DNA from: Trichococcus patagoniensis
GTDB taxonomy: Bacteria > Bacillota > Bacilli > Lactobacillales > Aerococcaceae
Assembly (NCBI RefSeq): GCF_003051085.1
Contig: NZ_QAOM01000002.1
Coordinates: 148,645 to 212,644, forward strand
Length of the DNA stretch: 64,000 bases
Direction of reading: 5' to 3'
The notes beneath the pieces were generated by a model. It was not told the DNA's origin. It was given only the letters and a program-made list of their open reading frames with translations, and made no database searches. Position 1 is the first letter of the stretch. The number at the start of each line of letters is the position of its first letter. A program made the translations under genes and the position numbers. Shown here in pieces: positions 34,350-42,481 of the stretch.

Positions 34350-34976
34350 TTATAGTGATTTTGCTAATGCTGTAACTTTAGCAAGACCTTCTTCGATGAT
34401 TGTTGCAGCTTGATCAGGAACAGCTGCGTGTCCTTCGATGATGACTTCGCCGATGATTTCCATGCCGAAGACGCCAGCAAAAACGTTGCGCATGTAGTTG
34501 ACGCCCATGTCCATTGGAGACATTTCAGGAGACGAGTAGACGCCGCCGCGTGCGTTCAGAAGGATGACTTTCTTTTCAGGCATCAAAGCAACCATTGTGC
34601 CTGTTTCGTCATATTTGAAAGCAAAGCCAGCTGCGAAGATGTAGTCGATGAATGTTTGCAATTTAGCTGGAATCGTCAAGTTCCACAATGGGAATGCGAA
34701 TACGATCACGTCAGCTGCGGTTACAGCGTCCATTGCTTTTTGTTTTGCTGCCAAAAGGCGTGTTTCGATGTCAGTCAATTCTTCGCCGACAGCCATTTTG
34801 CCGTAAGCGCCGAATAGGTCCTGGCCCAAGTAAGGCATATCTTCTGAAAAGACGTTGTAAGTTGTGATGTTCAATTTATCATTTTCTTTGGCTGCTGCCA
34901 AAAAAGTTTCGTACATTTTTGAAGAAATCGCTTCTTCTGCGGGTCTGTTGTTTCCTTTTACTACTAAAACGTTCAT
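34350..34976 (-). CDS. azoR: FMN-dependent NADH-azoreductase (flavodoxin-like fold)
   Basis: A 208-residue cytosolic quinone/azo reductase. The N-terminus MNVLVVKGN..P starts a flavodoxin-like fold. FAFPLWNLTIPAKLQTFIDYIFAAGFAFKYDETG is the FMN-binding and dimer segment of AzoR, and LLNARGGVYS follows. It reduces quinones and azo compounds with NADH and is often induced by electrophile stress. The start follows GGAGGAACACAC. It stands alone, with its own terminator. The symbol reflects family only. Confidence 0.88.
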   Translation of the reverse strand: MNVLVVKGNNRPAEEAISSKMYETFLAAAKENDKLNITTYNVFSEDMPYLGQDLFGAYGKMAVGEELTDIETRLLAAKQKAMDAVTAADVIVFAFPLWNLTIPAKLQTFIDYIFAAGFAFKYDETGTMVALMPEKKVILLNARGGVYSSPEMSPMDMGVNYMRNVFAGVFGMEIIGEVIIEGHAAVPDQAATIIEEGLAKVTALAKSL

Positions 34977-35170
34977 GTGTGTTCCTCCACTTATGGTTGA
35001 TTTGATGCGGTTTTCGATTCACTTACCGCATGTAAGTACAGTATAACATCTCGGCTTCGAAATATGCATAGGATATGCTCAAAAAAATAAACAGTTTGAA
35101 ATTTTGTAACATTTGCACTACCATAGGAAGGAATATTTCGATAGTTTTGTTGATAATGGGAGTGAATGAT

Positions 35171-36328
35171 ATGCAAAAATCCGGCCAAAGCCAACGGATC
35201 GAAATCTTTGACGGCATGCGGGGATTGGCCTCCCTTATTGTCATGATTTTCCACATGGCGGTCTGGACAGTTTATGGTTACAGTGCCAATGAATACAAAA
35301 TCTTTGCCAATTCCTTTTGGAGGGTGGCGACGCAGACACCATTGAAAATGATCTGGGGCGGCAATGAAGCGGTGCTGGTCTTCTACATCATCGGCGGGTT
35401 TGTGCTGGCACGGCCCTATCTGAACGGACGGAAGCTGGACTTCAAGCCGTTCATCATCAAACGCTGGATCCGCCTGATGCTGCCTTATGTGCTTGTCATC
35501 GCGGTGACGGTCATCCTGATTGCGCTGTTTGGAGCCTGGAAGCAGGACACGATCGACTTGAGCGGTTCGTTCAACGTGAAATGGAAAAGGGTGCCGAACA
35601 CGCTGGAGATGCTGTTGTATTTTCTCGGGTATGACTACAATTTGAACATCCTTAGCGGTGCTTTTTGGAGCATGGTCCAGGAATGGCGCTTGTCCTTCAT
35701 CCTGCCCTTTGTGGCTGTGGCGCTTCACCGCAACCGGACAGGGAAGGTCCTTGGGTATTATGCTGTCCTGCAGTTGGGGATTGAGGCGTTGACGAATTGG
35801 GGCATGCAGAGCGACACGGCCTGGTTGGCACAACTGTCGGAGTCGCTCAACCGGACCAATTATTATGCGATCTTTTTCGTGATGGGGGCGGTACTGGCGA
35901 AGCATCTTCCCGCCATCCGAGTAGTTGTGCAGGAGCACCGCCGTTTCCGGATCCTTTCGGCCTGGGCGATCCCGTTCTTGATTCCGAGCCAGTGGATCCT
36001 GGCGGAGCTCGGTTTGTCGTTCCGGGTGCGGCACACGCTGTTGCTGACGGGGCTGGGCATCATTCTGTTCCTTTTGTTGTGCCTGGAGTCGCCGCGTTTG
36101 ACGGCGTTCTTCAAATCGAAACCGCTGCTGCTTTTGGGAAGGCTGTCCTTCAGCCTGTACCTGACGCACACGACGTCGATTATCCTCTTTGTGACGTTCC
36201 TGGGCCAGGTCATCCCGCCGGAAACGGCGCTGCTGCTTTCGCCGCTGTTCGCTTTGCCGGTGGCCTATCTGTGGCAGAAGAACGTCGAAACCCGATGCCT
36301 CGGTTTGCTGAAACATTTCAAGAAATAG
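35171..36328 (+). CDS. Acyltransferase 3 family membrane protein
   Basis: A 385-residue protein of about ten helices (PF01757), typically O-acetylating surface glycans or lipids. The family start RIEIFDGMRGLASLIVMIFHM holds the conserved Arg and catalytic His. FYIIGGFVLARPYLNGR, FIIKRWIRLMLPY and LGRLSFSLYLTHT are also typical. ATG 35171 follows GGGAG; the 35075 start has no RBS. It precedes a GtrB/GtrA pair by 74 bases, so it may modify the same surface polymer. Substrate unknown. Confidence 0.87.
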   Translation: MQKSGQSQRIEIFDGMRGLASLIVMIFHMAVWTVYGYSANEYKIFANSFWRVATQTPLKMIWGGNEAVLVFYIIGGFVLARPYLNGRKLDFKPFIIKRWIRLMLPYVLVIAVTVILIALFGAWKQDTIDLSGSFNVKWKRVPNTLEMLLYFLGYDYNLNILSGAFWSMVQEWRLSFILPFVAVALHRNRTGKVLGYYAVLQLGIEALTNWGMQSDTAWLAQLSESLNRTNYYAIFFVMGAVLAKHLPAIRVVVQEHRRFRILSAWAIPFLIPSQWILAELGLSFRVRHTLLLTGLGIILFLLLCLESPRLTAFFKSKPLLLLGRLSFSLYLTHTTSIILFVTFLGQVIPPETALLLSPLFALPVAYLWQKNVETRCLGLLKHFKK

Positions 36329-36402
36329 ACGGTCATCCCGTGTAAATTATGATACGATAAACGAAGCACAAAAATTTTTGAAGGAATTGCCGAGGTGGAC
36401 AC

Positions 36403-37377
36403 ATGTCAAAAGCTATCATTTCCATCATCATTCCTTGCCACAACGAGGAAGAGATGGTGCCGATTTTTTATAAAGAGATCACCGCGGTCAGCGCGCTGCT
36501 GCCGGATGCCGCATTCGAACTGATTTTCGTGAATGACGGCTCGAAGGATGCCACGCTGGCGGAGCTGAAACGGTTGGCCGCGCTGGATGAACGGGTGCAT
36601 TACCTGTCCTTTTCGCGCAACTTCGGCAAAGAGGCGGCGCTGGTGGCGGGGCTGCGCCACGCGACCGGGGATTACGTCGCCGTGATGGATGCGGATCTCC
36701 AGGACCCGCCGGCGCTGCTGGTGGAGATGGTTGCCCTGATCCGCACAGGCGAATACGAATGCATCGGCACGAAACGCCTTGACCGCAAAGGCGAACCGCC
36801 GATCCGTTCCTTTTTCGCGAGGCAGTTCTATCATTTGATCAACCGCATCTCCGATACCGAGATCGTCGATGGCGCCCGCGATTTCCGGCTGATGACGCGC
36901 CAGATGGTCGATGCGGTGCTTGAGATGACCGAATACAACCGTTTTTCGAAGGGAATCTTCAGCTGGGTTGGCTTCGAGACGAAGTACCTGTCCTACGAAA
37001 ATCAGGAACGGGTCGCCGGCAAGACGACCTGGTCGTTCTGGAGTCTGTTCAAATATTCGCTGGACGGGATTGTGGCCTTTTCCGAGGCACCATTGGCGAT
37101 TGCGGCCTTCACCGGATTCCTATCGTTCGCGGTTGCGATTTTGGCAGCACTGATCCTGACCGTGCGGACTTTGGTGTTCGGGAACGCAACATCCGGTTGG
37201 ACTTCGCTCATCGTCATCATCTTGGGGATGGGCGGCTTGCAGTTGCTCTGCTTGGGGATCCTCGGGAAATACTTGGGGAAAACCTTCATGGAGACAAAAA
37301 GGCGCCCGCTCTACATTCTGAAGGAGACGGATGTTGCCTTGCCGACTGATCGCAAGGAGGGGCAGGACGATGACTAA
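36403..37377 (+). CDS. GtrB-type undecaprenyl-phosphate glycosyltransferase (GT2)
   Basis: 324 residues. A GT2 domain with SIIIPCHNEEE, VNDGSKDAT, SFSRNFGKEAAL and DADLQDPP is followed by two helices (about 232-262 and 268-295). This is the GtrB/DPM1-like form that loads a sugar onto undecaprenyl phosphate. The next gene encodes a GtrA flippase and overlaps by 8 bases. The pair would supply side-chain sugar for teichoic acid or polysaccharide, but the third partner, a GtrC-like transferase, is not next to them. Confidence 0.92.
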   Translation: MSKAIISIIIPCHNEEEMVPIFYKEITAVSALLPDAAFELIFVNDGSKDATLAELKRLAALDERVHYLSFSRNFGKEAALVAGLRHATGDYVAVMDADLQDPPALLVEMVALIRTGEYECIGTKRLDRKGEPPIRSFFARQFYHLINRISDTEIVDGARDFRLMTRQMVDAVLEMTEYNRFSKGIFSWVGFETKYLSYENQERVAGKTTWSFWSLFKYSLDGIVAFSEAPLAIAAFTGFLSFAVAILAALILTVRTLVFGNATSGWTSLIVIILGMGGLQLLCLGILGKYLGKTFMETKRRPLYILKETDVALPTDRKEGQDDD

Positions 37378-37765
37378 ACTGATGGCACAAGTGGTGAAAT
37401 TCGGGATCGTCGGCGTCTTTGCGACCGTATTGGATTTTATTGTTTTGTATGTATTGACCGATTTCATCAGCCTGCATTATTTGACGGCCGCCGCGCTGGC
37501 GTTCGTGGCTGCGACTTTGTTCAATTATGCGGCAAGCATGCGCTATGTGTTCACGAGCCGCTTTGGTGAAGCCGAGAAGCGCCAGGAGCTGCTGCTTTTC
37601 GTGACGTTGAGCATCATCGGCCTCGGATTGAATCAAGTGCTGATGTGGCTGTTCGTGGAACAAGTCGGGTTTTATTATTTGGTGGCGAAGGTCGCCGCCA
37701 CTGTGTTCGTGATGGCCTGGAATTTCATTTCCCGGAAAATCTGGCTGGAGGACAAAAACGGATAG
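37370..37765 (+). CDS. GtrA-family flippase
   Basis: A 131-residue protein with four helices (PF04138), starting MTKLMAQVVKFGIVGVFATVLDF and ending in the FISRKIWLF-like segment (FISRKIWLED) that marks the family. It is thought to flip the undecaprenyl-phosphate sugar made by GtrB. ATG 37370, inside the GtrB end, follows AAGGAGGGG, so the two are translationally coupled. Confidence 0.9.
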   Translation: MTKLMAQVVKFGIVGVFATVLDFIVLYVLTDFISLHYLTAAALAFVAATLFNYAASMRYVFTSRFGEAEKRQELLLFVTLSIIGLGLNQVLMWLFVEQVGFYYLVAKVAATVFVMAWNFISRKIWLEDKNG

Positions 37766-37832
37766 CGGACAAGCGAAGTTCTCGAATATTTGAGGGATAT
37801 TCGATTATTTAAACGCAGAAATGGGCGGGATT

Positions 37833-37909
37833 CCCGAATGCTCTAGGAACATCCGGGGCTTTGACCTCTCAGTCAGGTCAAAGTCCCGGATATCAAGCAT
37901 TCATTCGGG
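37833..37909. other. Long nested inverted repeat
   Basis: The inner stem (37851-37867 with 37875-37891) pairs ATCCGGGGCTTTGACCT with AGGTCAAAGTCCCGGAT, one wobble, around a 7-base loop. The outer arms CCCGAATGCT and AGCATTcatTCGGG pair with a small bulge. There is no T-run, and a separate terminator follows. Confidence 0.65.
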
Positions 37910-37948
37910 CATCTGAAATCTGATGGCCAACCTGAGCTAGGATAGACA

Positions 37949-37995
37949 AAAACGAATGCGGCTGTCTCCTTTCGGAACAGCCGCATTCGTTTTTA
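37949..37995. terminator. Bidirectional terminator between GtrA and SDR genes
   Basis: AAAACGAATGCGGCTGT pairs with ACAGCCGCATTCGTTTT around an 11-base loop. It serves both convergent genes. Confidence 0.9.
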
Positions 37996-38013
37996 TGTGA
38001 CATTAATCATGCT

Positions 38014-38775
38014 TCAGTAGCTGGTCCAGCCGCCGTCCGCGGTCACGACTGCGCCGTTGACGAAGCTGGAGTCGTCGGACGCCAGGAAAAGCGCAACGGA
38101 AGCGATCTGGTCGGGCATTCCGAAAGCCGGGTTGATCGCCATGCCGACGCCAGTCGTTTCCTGGCCGAATGTGCTGACGGTGCCCATCGACTGGGCGATA
38201 TTGGTAGCGACGGCTCCAGGCGCGATGGCGTTGCAGCGGATGCCTTTTTTCGCGTACATGAAGGCTGTGTTCTTCGTCAGCCCGATGACAGCATGTTTCG
38301 AAGCAACATAGGCGACGCCAGCACGACCGCCGTGTAGGCCGCCGATCGAAGCGATGTTGATGATGTTGCCGCTGCCTTGTTCAAGGAAAAGGGCGATGGC
38401 TCTGCGGCTGGCGTACATCGGTCCATTGACGTTGACGGCGAAAACCTTGTCCCAACGGTCATTCGTGACTTCTCCGACCGGTTCGAAACCGTCCATGATC
38501 CCGGCGTTATTGACAAGGATATCTAATTTTCCGTAGAGGGCGATGGCGGTGTCGATCATGGCGTTGGTGTCGTGTTCCAGCGAAACATCTGCTTTAAGGG
38601 CAGTGGCAGCATCCAGGGTTTCAGCGTTGATTTCGTTTGCGACTTTTTGGGCACCTTCGAAGTTGTAGTCGGCGACGACTACTTTTGCACCCTCCTTTGC
38701 GAACCGGCGGCAGATGGCTTCACCCATACCGGAGGCTCCCCCGGTCACGACAGCGACTTTGTTCATCAGTTTCAT
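38014..38775 (-). CDS. Short-chain dehydrogenase/reductase
   Basis: A 253-residue classical SDR oxidoreductase. It has the cofactor motif TGGASGMG, an NNAG motif, catalytic Ser in IASIGG, and YVASK with the catalytic Tyr and Lys. The acidic/neutral residue pattern after beta-2 (VADYNFEG) favours NAD(H). Substrates could be sugar alcohols, diacetyl/acetoin or a 3-oxoacyl group; sequence does not decide. ATG 38775 follows AAGGAGGAAAAC. A cre-like site (38816-38829) just beyond a TATGAT -10 suggests carbon catabolite control. Confidence 0.88.
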   Translation of the reverse strand: MKLMNKVAVVTGGASGMGEAICRRFAKEGAKVVVADYNFEGAQKVANEINAETLDAATALKADVSLEHDTNAMIDTAIALYGKLDILVNNAGIMDGFEPVGEVTNDRWDKVFAVNVNGPMYASRRAIALFLEQGSGNIINIASIGGLHGGRAGVAYVASKHAVIGLTKNTAFMYAKKGIRCNAIAPGAVATNIAQSMGTVSTFGQETTGVGMAINPAFGMPDQIASVALFLASDDSSFVNGAVVTADGGWTSY

Positions 38776-38806
38776 GTTGTTTTCCTCCTTATGCCTTATT
38801 GCTTTA

Positions 38807-38829
38807 ATCATAGCACGATAGCGCTTACA
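38807..38829 (-). promoter_or_regulatory. -10 element and cre-like site upstream of the SDR gene
   Basis: On the minus strand TATGAT occupies 38807-38812 and TGTAAGCGCTATCG occupies 38816-38829, differing from the CcpA consensus TGWAANCGNTNWCA only at the last base. CcpA binding here would cover the promoter. Confidence 0.55.
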
Positions 38830-38942
38830 AGTATCGGTTGATGATCACCGCAGAAGAAAAAATACAAAAAGCGATGGCTTATTTCCGCATTTCAGCTAAA
38901 ATAGAGTGATAATAGCGTGAGGAAAGGGGATGGAAGCGGCAG

Positions 38943-39593
38943 ATGGCAAATTATCCATTCGACAAGGAGCGCAGCCTCCTGAAGACGGACGAATCCACCA
39001 GAATAACGATGCTGTTGCTGAATGCGTTTTTGATCGTGACTGCCGTCGCTTTGGCGATCAGCTTCTACATCCTCGCCAATCTGGAAATCAATGAGGAACC
39101 GGTCGTTTCCGACATCATCATCGTACCGGAAGGCGCGCCGGAGCGGGGAGTTAAGGCTTCCGAACTGCTGGAGCAAGGCTTTTCCGAATCCGGCAAGATC
39201 ATCGTCTCGCCGTTACTGGTGGAAGCCGAGCTGCTGCATCTGCAGCCATACGGTGAACTCGGCATGATGGATGAGGACATATTGGCGGATTACCAGGCGA
39301 CCAGTACCTGGACCAATGCTGTTTTCAGCATCGCATTGATGGAGGATAACGGTTATGACTCCGCGATTGTTGTTTCGAGTGATTATCATATGAATCGGGT
39401 CAAGTACAGCTTCGAGAAAGCGGCAAAAGGGAAGGACTTGACGTTCATTTATGTGTCTGCAGGTGGCCCATACGGCTTGCCTTGGATCGAAACGCAACTC
39501 GGAAGGAGATTGGCGCAGTATGAGATTTTCAAAACGGTCGGTTACTGGTTGGGGTTATATAATTTCATTGATATCGGGGAAGGCGGCTCATGA
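38943..39593 (+). CDS. YdcF/SanA-like DUF218 membrane protein
   Basis: 216 residues with one helix at about 22-45 and an extracellular DUF218 (PF02698) domain. It shows SDIIIVPEGAPERGVKASELLEQGF, STWTNAVFS and SSDYHMNRVKYSFEKA, the family's conserved blocks. Members act in envelope maintenance in E. coli (ElyC, SanA) but the reaction is unknown. It starts 167 bases upstream of, and divergent to, the SDR gene. It has no strong terminator; the gap after it is family 1 repeat. Confidence 0.78.
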   Translation: MANYPFDKERSLLKTDESTRITMLLLNAFLIVTAVALAISFYILANLEINEEPVVSDIIIVPEGAPERGVKASELLEQGFSESGKIIVSPLLVEAELLHLQPYGELGMMDEDILADYQATSTWTNAVFSIALMEDNGYDSAIVVSSDYHMNRVKYSFEKAAKGKDLTFIYVSAGGPYGLPWIETQLGRRLAQYEIFKTVGYWLGLYNFIDIGEGGS

Positions 39594-39629
39594 ATTGGAG
39601 TGCGTCTTTTTTTAATATTGTTCGGGTAC

Positions 39630-39765
39630 CCGATCTCCGGCCAGGCAGGGGCTCGCCGGAGATCGAGTGTAGGTTCAACCGCTCGGCTCCGGTGAGGCAA
39701 ACTTCATCGGAGAACAACGCCTTATCACTACCGCTTCTCCGGTGAGCCAACCGTTCCCCGGAGCT
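39630..39765. repeat. Family 1 stem-loop array E (three units)
   Basis: Units are 39633-39663 (ATCTCCGGC/GCCGGAGAT, perfect), 39687-39712 (CTCCGGTGA/TTCATCGGAG with wobble) and 39737-39763 (CTCCGGTGA/TTCCCCGGAG). It starts about 37 bases after the YdcF stop codon, after a TTTTTTT tract. Confidence 0.82.
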
Positions 39766-39945
39766 GGCGAGCCTGGACTTTTTCGTTTACTGAGAATTTT
39801 GCGGATGCAAACATCCCCCAAACGCCTACAAACCCGCATTCATGTAACCGATCTCATAAACATTCCCCACTTTTGCATTCTTGACGGTTATTCTTAGAAG
39901 AAACGCCGCTAGGGTGCTATACTTTTGGGTATAGGAGGTGCGGAA

Positions 39946-41175
39946 ATGCTCGTAGAAATTGTGATGGAAAACTTTTTTTCCTTTAAGGATGAGGCTACTT
40001 TTTCGATGGTCGCCAGCCCGATTGCTGAACACCCTGAGTCCGTCTATGGCAAGGACAACATCGCCGTTACGAAATTGGCGACGATCTATGGGGCGAACGC
40101 CAGCGGGAAAAGCAACTTGCTGAAGGCGATGAAGATGATCCAGGAAGGCGTTTTGCTGCAGACGTGCACGTCCACGGAATGGCTGAGCCATATCGAACCG
40201 TTCCATCTGGATGCGCGCACCGAGAAAAAGGACACGATGTTGGAAGTCAGCTTCCTTTTGGCCGGGAAGCTTTATCGCTATGGTTTTTTCGTCAATCGCA
40301 AACGGGTGACCGAAGAGTTTCTCTATCTGGAAGGCGAGGAGCAGAAAGATCTGTTCTTCCGGAATGTGACCGGCGCGATTGTCGGCGGGGAATGGGCCGA
40401 ACTTTTCCGCCACATCATTTTGGATGATACGCGTTTGGCCTTGTCGTCCTTACTTTACGCACCTGAATCAGCCCAACATCCGGAGTTGAAATTGTTTCTC
40501 GAGTGGTTCACGGAGATGCGCATCATCCTCGATACGTCGAAAATTGGGCTGTCCATTTCGATGGCGAAGATGCACCTTTCCAAATACAAGCATAATCTGT
40601 TGGCCTTGATCCGCGTGGCCGATCCCACCATTCAGGACATCGTTGTCCATGAACTCGGCAATCCGCGCAACGGCCGGCCGGAATTGGCATTTTTCGTCGT
40701 CAAGACCCGGCGCAATGAAGCCGGGGAATCCGAGCCGCATTGCGAAAATTTCCGTTTCCAGGATACCGAATCGGCCGGAACCGTCAAACTGCTGGCGTTG
40801 GCCGGTCCGATCATCGAGGCGCTTGAAAAAGGCGGTCTGTTGATGGTCGATGAGATGGATACGCAGTTCCATACTTTGATGACGCGCTATGTGTTGGAGC
40901 TTTTTTCCGGCAATACCAACGAAAAGGGCGCCCAGATGATCTATTCGACGCATGACATCACGAATCTGTCCAGCAGCCTTTTCCGCAGGGACCAGGTCTG
41001 GTTCGTGGAGAAGGACAGCTACAGCGCGAGCCACCTGACTTCCTTGGTGGAATATCGTTTTGATGACGAGGAAAGGAAGAACAGTTTTGAATTTTACCGC
41101 AACTACCTGAACGGCAAATACGGGGCGATCCCGTTCCCGTTGCCGGTGGATTGGTGGGTCGACAATGGAAAATAG
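39946..41175 (+). CDS. AAA ATPase of an RloA/AbiL-type defence pair
   Basis: A 409-residue SMC/OLD-like AAA ATPase (AAA_15/AAA_21). It starts LVEIVMENFFSFKDEATFSM as RloA and AbiLi proteins do. Walker A is GANASGKS (49-56) and Walker B is LLMVDEMD near 300-306, followed by STHD near 331. The RloB-like gene overlaps its end by 11 bases. Such pairs (AbiLi/AbiLii, RloA/RloB, and the similar PARIS AriA/AriB) act against phage, the ATPase sensing infection and controlling the TOPRIM effector. RBS: TAGGAGGTGCGGAA. Defence function is inferred from family and pairing. Confidence 0.85.
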   Translation: MLVEIVMENFFSFKDEATFSMVASPIAEHPESVYGKDNIAVTKLATIYGANASGKSNLLKAMKMIQEGVLLQTCTSTEWLSHIEPFHLDARTEKKDTMLEVSFLLAGKLYRYGFFVNRKRVTEEFLYLEGEEQKDLFFRNVTGAIVGGEWAELFRHIILDDTRLALSSLLYAPESAQHPELKLFLEWFTEMRIILDTSKIGLSISMAKMHLSKYKHNLLALIRVADPTIQDIVVHELGNPRNGRPELAFFVVKTRRNEAGESEPHCENFRFQDTESAGTVKLLALAGPIIEALEKGGLLMVDEMDTQFHTLMTRYVLELFSGNTNEKGAQMIYSTHDITNLSSSLFRRDQVWFVEKDSYSASHLTSLVEYRFDDEERKNSFEFYRNYLNGKYGAIPFPLPVDWWVDNGK

Positions 41176-41779
41176 AAGAAGAGGCCACAAGAAAAAATTT
41201 GAACGGCCGGTTGGAACCAAACGGCCGGAAAAAACATTCCTGATCCTTTGCGAAGGCACCAAGACCGAGCCGAACTACTTCCGCAGTTTTCACGTCATCT
41301 CTGCGCAGGTCGAAATCGTCGGGACGGCGATGAACACGATGTCCTTGGTCAACCATGCGCGCGAAGTTATCGATACCCGGCGTGACGAGTATGATGAAAT
41401 TTGGCTCGTTTTCGACAAGGATTCCTTCGACCGGGATATCTTCAATGAAGCTGTTTTTTTCTGCGAAACGCATTACCGGGAAGGCTTCCGCGCCGCCTAC
41501 AGCAACGAAGCCTTCGAAATCTGGTATCTGCTGCATTTCGAACTGATCAGAAAATCGATTTCGCGCTTCCATTACCCCGACATGCTGTCGAAACGGCTCG
41601 GTTTTTTCTACAAAAAAAATCATCCGCATATGTACAGCGTATTATTATCAAGGCAGCCCGAAGCCATCCAGAATGCCAAGAAACTCTACAGCCAGCGCTC
41701 GCCTTCGCCAGCTCGGGACAATCCATCCACGACCGTCTTCATGCTGGTGGAGGAGCTCAACAAACATCTGCGAAAATAA
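41165..41779 (+). CDS. RloB-like TOPRIM/OLD-type effector
   Basis: A 204-residue RloB domain protein (PF13707). After a basic start (RRRGHKKKFERP) it has LILCEGTKTEPNYF, whose E30 matches the TOPRIM glutamate. IWLVFDKD follows, with D84 and D86 matching the DxD metal pair, then YSNEAFEIWYLLHF, typical of RloB/AbiLii. The likely activity is metal-dependent nucleic acid cleavage released on infection. The start lies within the ATPase gene's 3' end, so the two are co-translated. Confidence 0.85.
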   Translation: MENRRRGHKKKFERPVGTKRPEKTFLILCEGTKTEPNYFRSFHVISAQVEIVGTAMNTMSLVNHAREVIDTRRDEYDEIWLVFDKDSFDRDIFNEAVFFCETHYREGFRAAYSNEAFEIWYLLHFELIRKSISRFHYPDMLSKRLGFFYKKNHPHMYSVLLSRQPEAIQNAKKLYSQRSPSPARDNPSTTVFMLVEELNKHLRK

Positions 41780-41887
41780 TTTAAAAAATTTTAAAAATAA
41801 AAAAAGCTGGCGCGAATTATTGCGGATAATACCAGTGTAGGTCTTATCAAGCAACAAAGGCCACTTAACAAGACGAGAAGGGATCGA

Positions 41888-42148
41888 TTGCAAATGTTCA
41901 TGACACCGGTATTAGGGATGGATTTCACGGAGGACAAGAAAGGGGTCGTCATTCATTTTGTTGAAGACGACGCAGTGGCGGAGGAGTATCTGTTCGAGAC
42001 AACGGATGAGGCGGCCGCTTTTTTCAGGAGTTGCCAAAACTTGTGCGATGAGGTCAAAGAGGAACCGCTAGAGGTCCAGTATGCCATCATCAGAGAGTTT
42101 TTGGATCTGGATATCGGTAAATTCAACTACGAACGCGCAGATTATTGA
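41888..42148 (+). CDS. Small acidic protein of unknown function
   Basis: 86 residues if TTG 41888 is the start (GAGAAGGG 6 bases upstream), or 84 from ATG 41894. It is acidic, with no signal peptide or helix pattern for membranes; it is predicted to be a compact alpha/beta fold with VVIHFVEDDAVAEEYLFET and EAAAFFRSCQ. I do not recognise a family. It lies 109 bases after the RloB-like gene and is followed by its own strong terminator, so it could be an accessory part of the defence locus or unrelated. Confidence 0.6.
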   Translation: MQMFMTPVLGMDFTEDKKGVVIHFVEDDAVAEEYLFETTDEAAAFFRSCQNLCDEVKEEPLEVQYAIIREFLDLDIGKFNYERADY

Positions 42149-42150
42149 TG

Positions 42151-42208
42151 AAAGCCACAAAAGAAGGCCAGCCCCTGTTTGATTGGGGGCTGGCCTTCTT
42201 TTGTGGTT
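42151..42208 (+). terminator. Strong intrinsic terminator after the small acidic gene
   Basis: A stem of about 24 bp (AAGCCACAAAAGAAGGCCAG with its complement, extended by CCCC/GGGG) around a short T-rich loop. The far arm supplies TTCTTTT. Confidence 0.92.
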
Positions 42209-42234
42209 TAGACTATTTTATTGAGAGGAGCGGC

Positions 42235-42402
42235 GGTTCACCGGAGTACAGCGTAGGAATCCGTGCGTAGCTCCGGTCAGGCCGTCGCTCGCCGGTAGAC
42301 ACCGGTAATAATCGGCCTCAGCTTCGGCGAAACCTGCCTCATCGGAGTAGACAGTCAAAAATGCGGGCCGAACTCCGGCGAAGCCTGCGTTCACCGGAGA
42401 AG
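42235..42402. repeat. Family 1 stem-loop array F
   Basis: A clear unit lies at 42373-42399 (CTCCGGCGAA/TTCACCGGAG). Degenerate units lie near 42270-42298 (CTCCGGTCAGG...GCCGG) and 42321-42346 (CTTCGGCGAA...CATCGGAG). It starts about 30 bases past the terminator. Confidence 0.75.
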
Positions 42403-42440
42403 AGCATTTAATGCACATTCAACGGCACCGGCGGCAGCGA

Positions 42441-42477
42441 CACCGCTACATCCGCAGGTGATGCGGATGTAGCGGTG
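42441..42477. other. Perfect 16-bp hairpin beside the amidase stop codon
   Basis: CACCGCTACATCCGCA pairs perfectly with TGCGGATGTAGCGGTG around GGTGA. It ends 5 bases from the leftward amidase gene's stop but lacks a T-run on that strand, so it may protect the transcript end rather than terminate. Confidence 0.6.
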
Positions 42478-42481
42478 CCGT

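Noticed and set aside
34991..36316. 441-codon open frame on the minus strand
   Set aside because: It lies fully opposite the acyltransferase gene, has Arg/Gln/His-rich composition typical of an antisense shadow, and no RBS.
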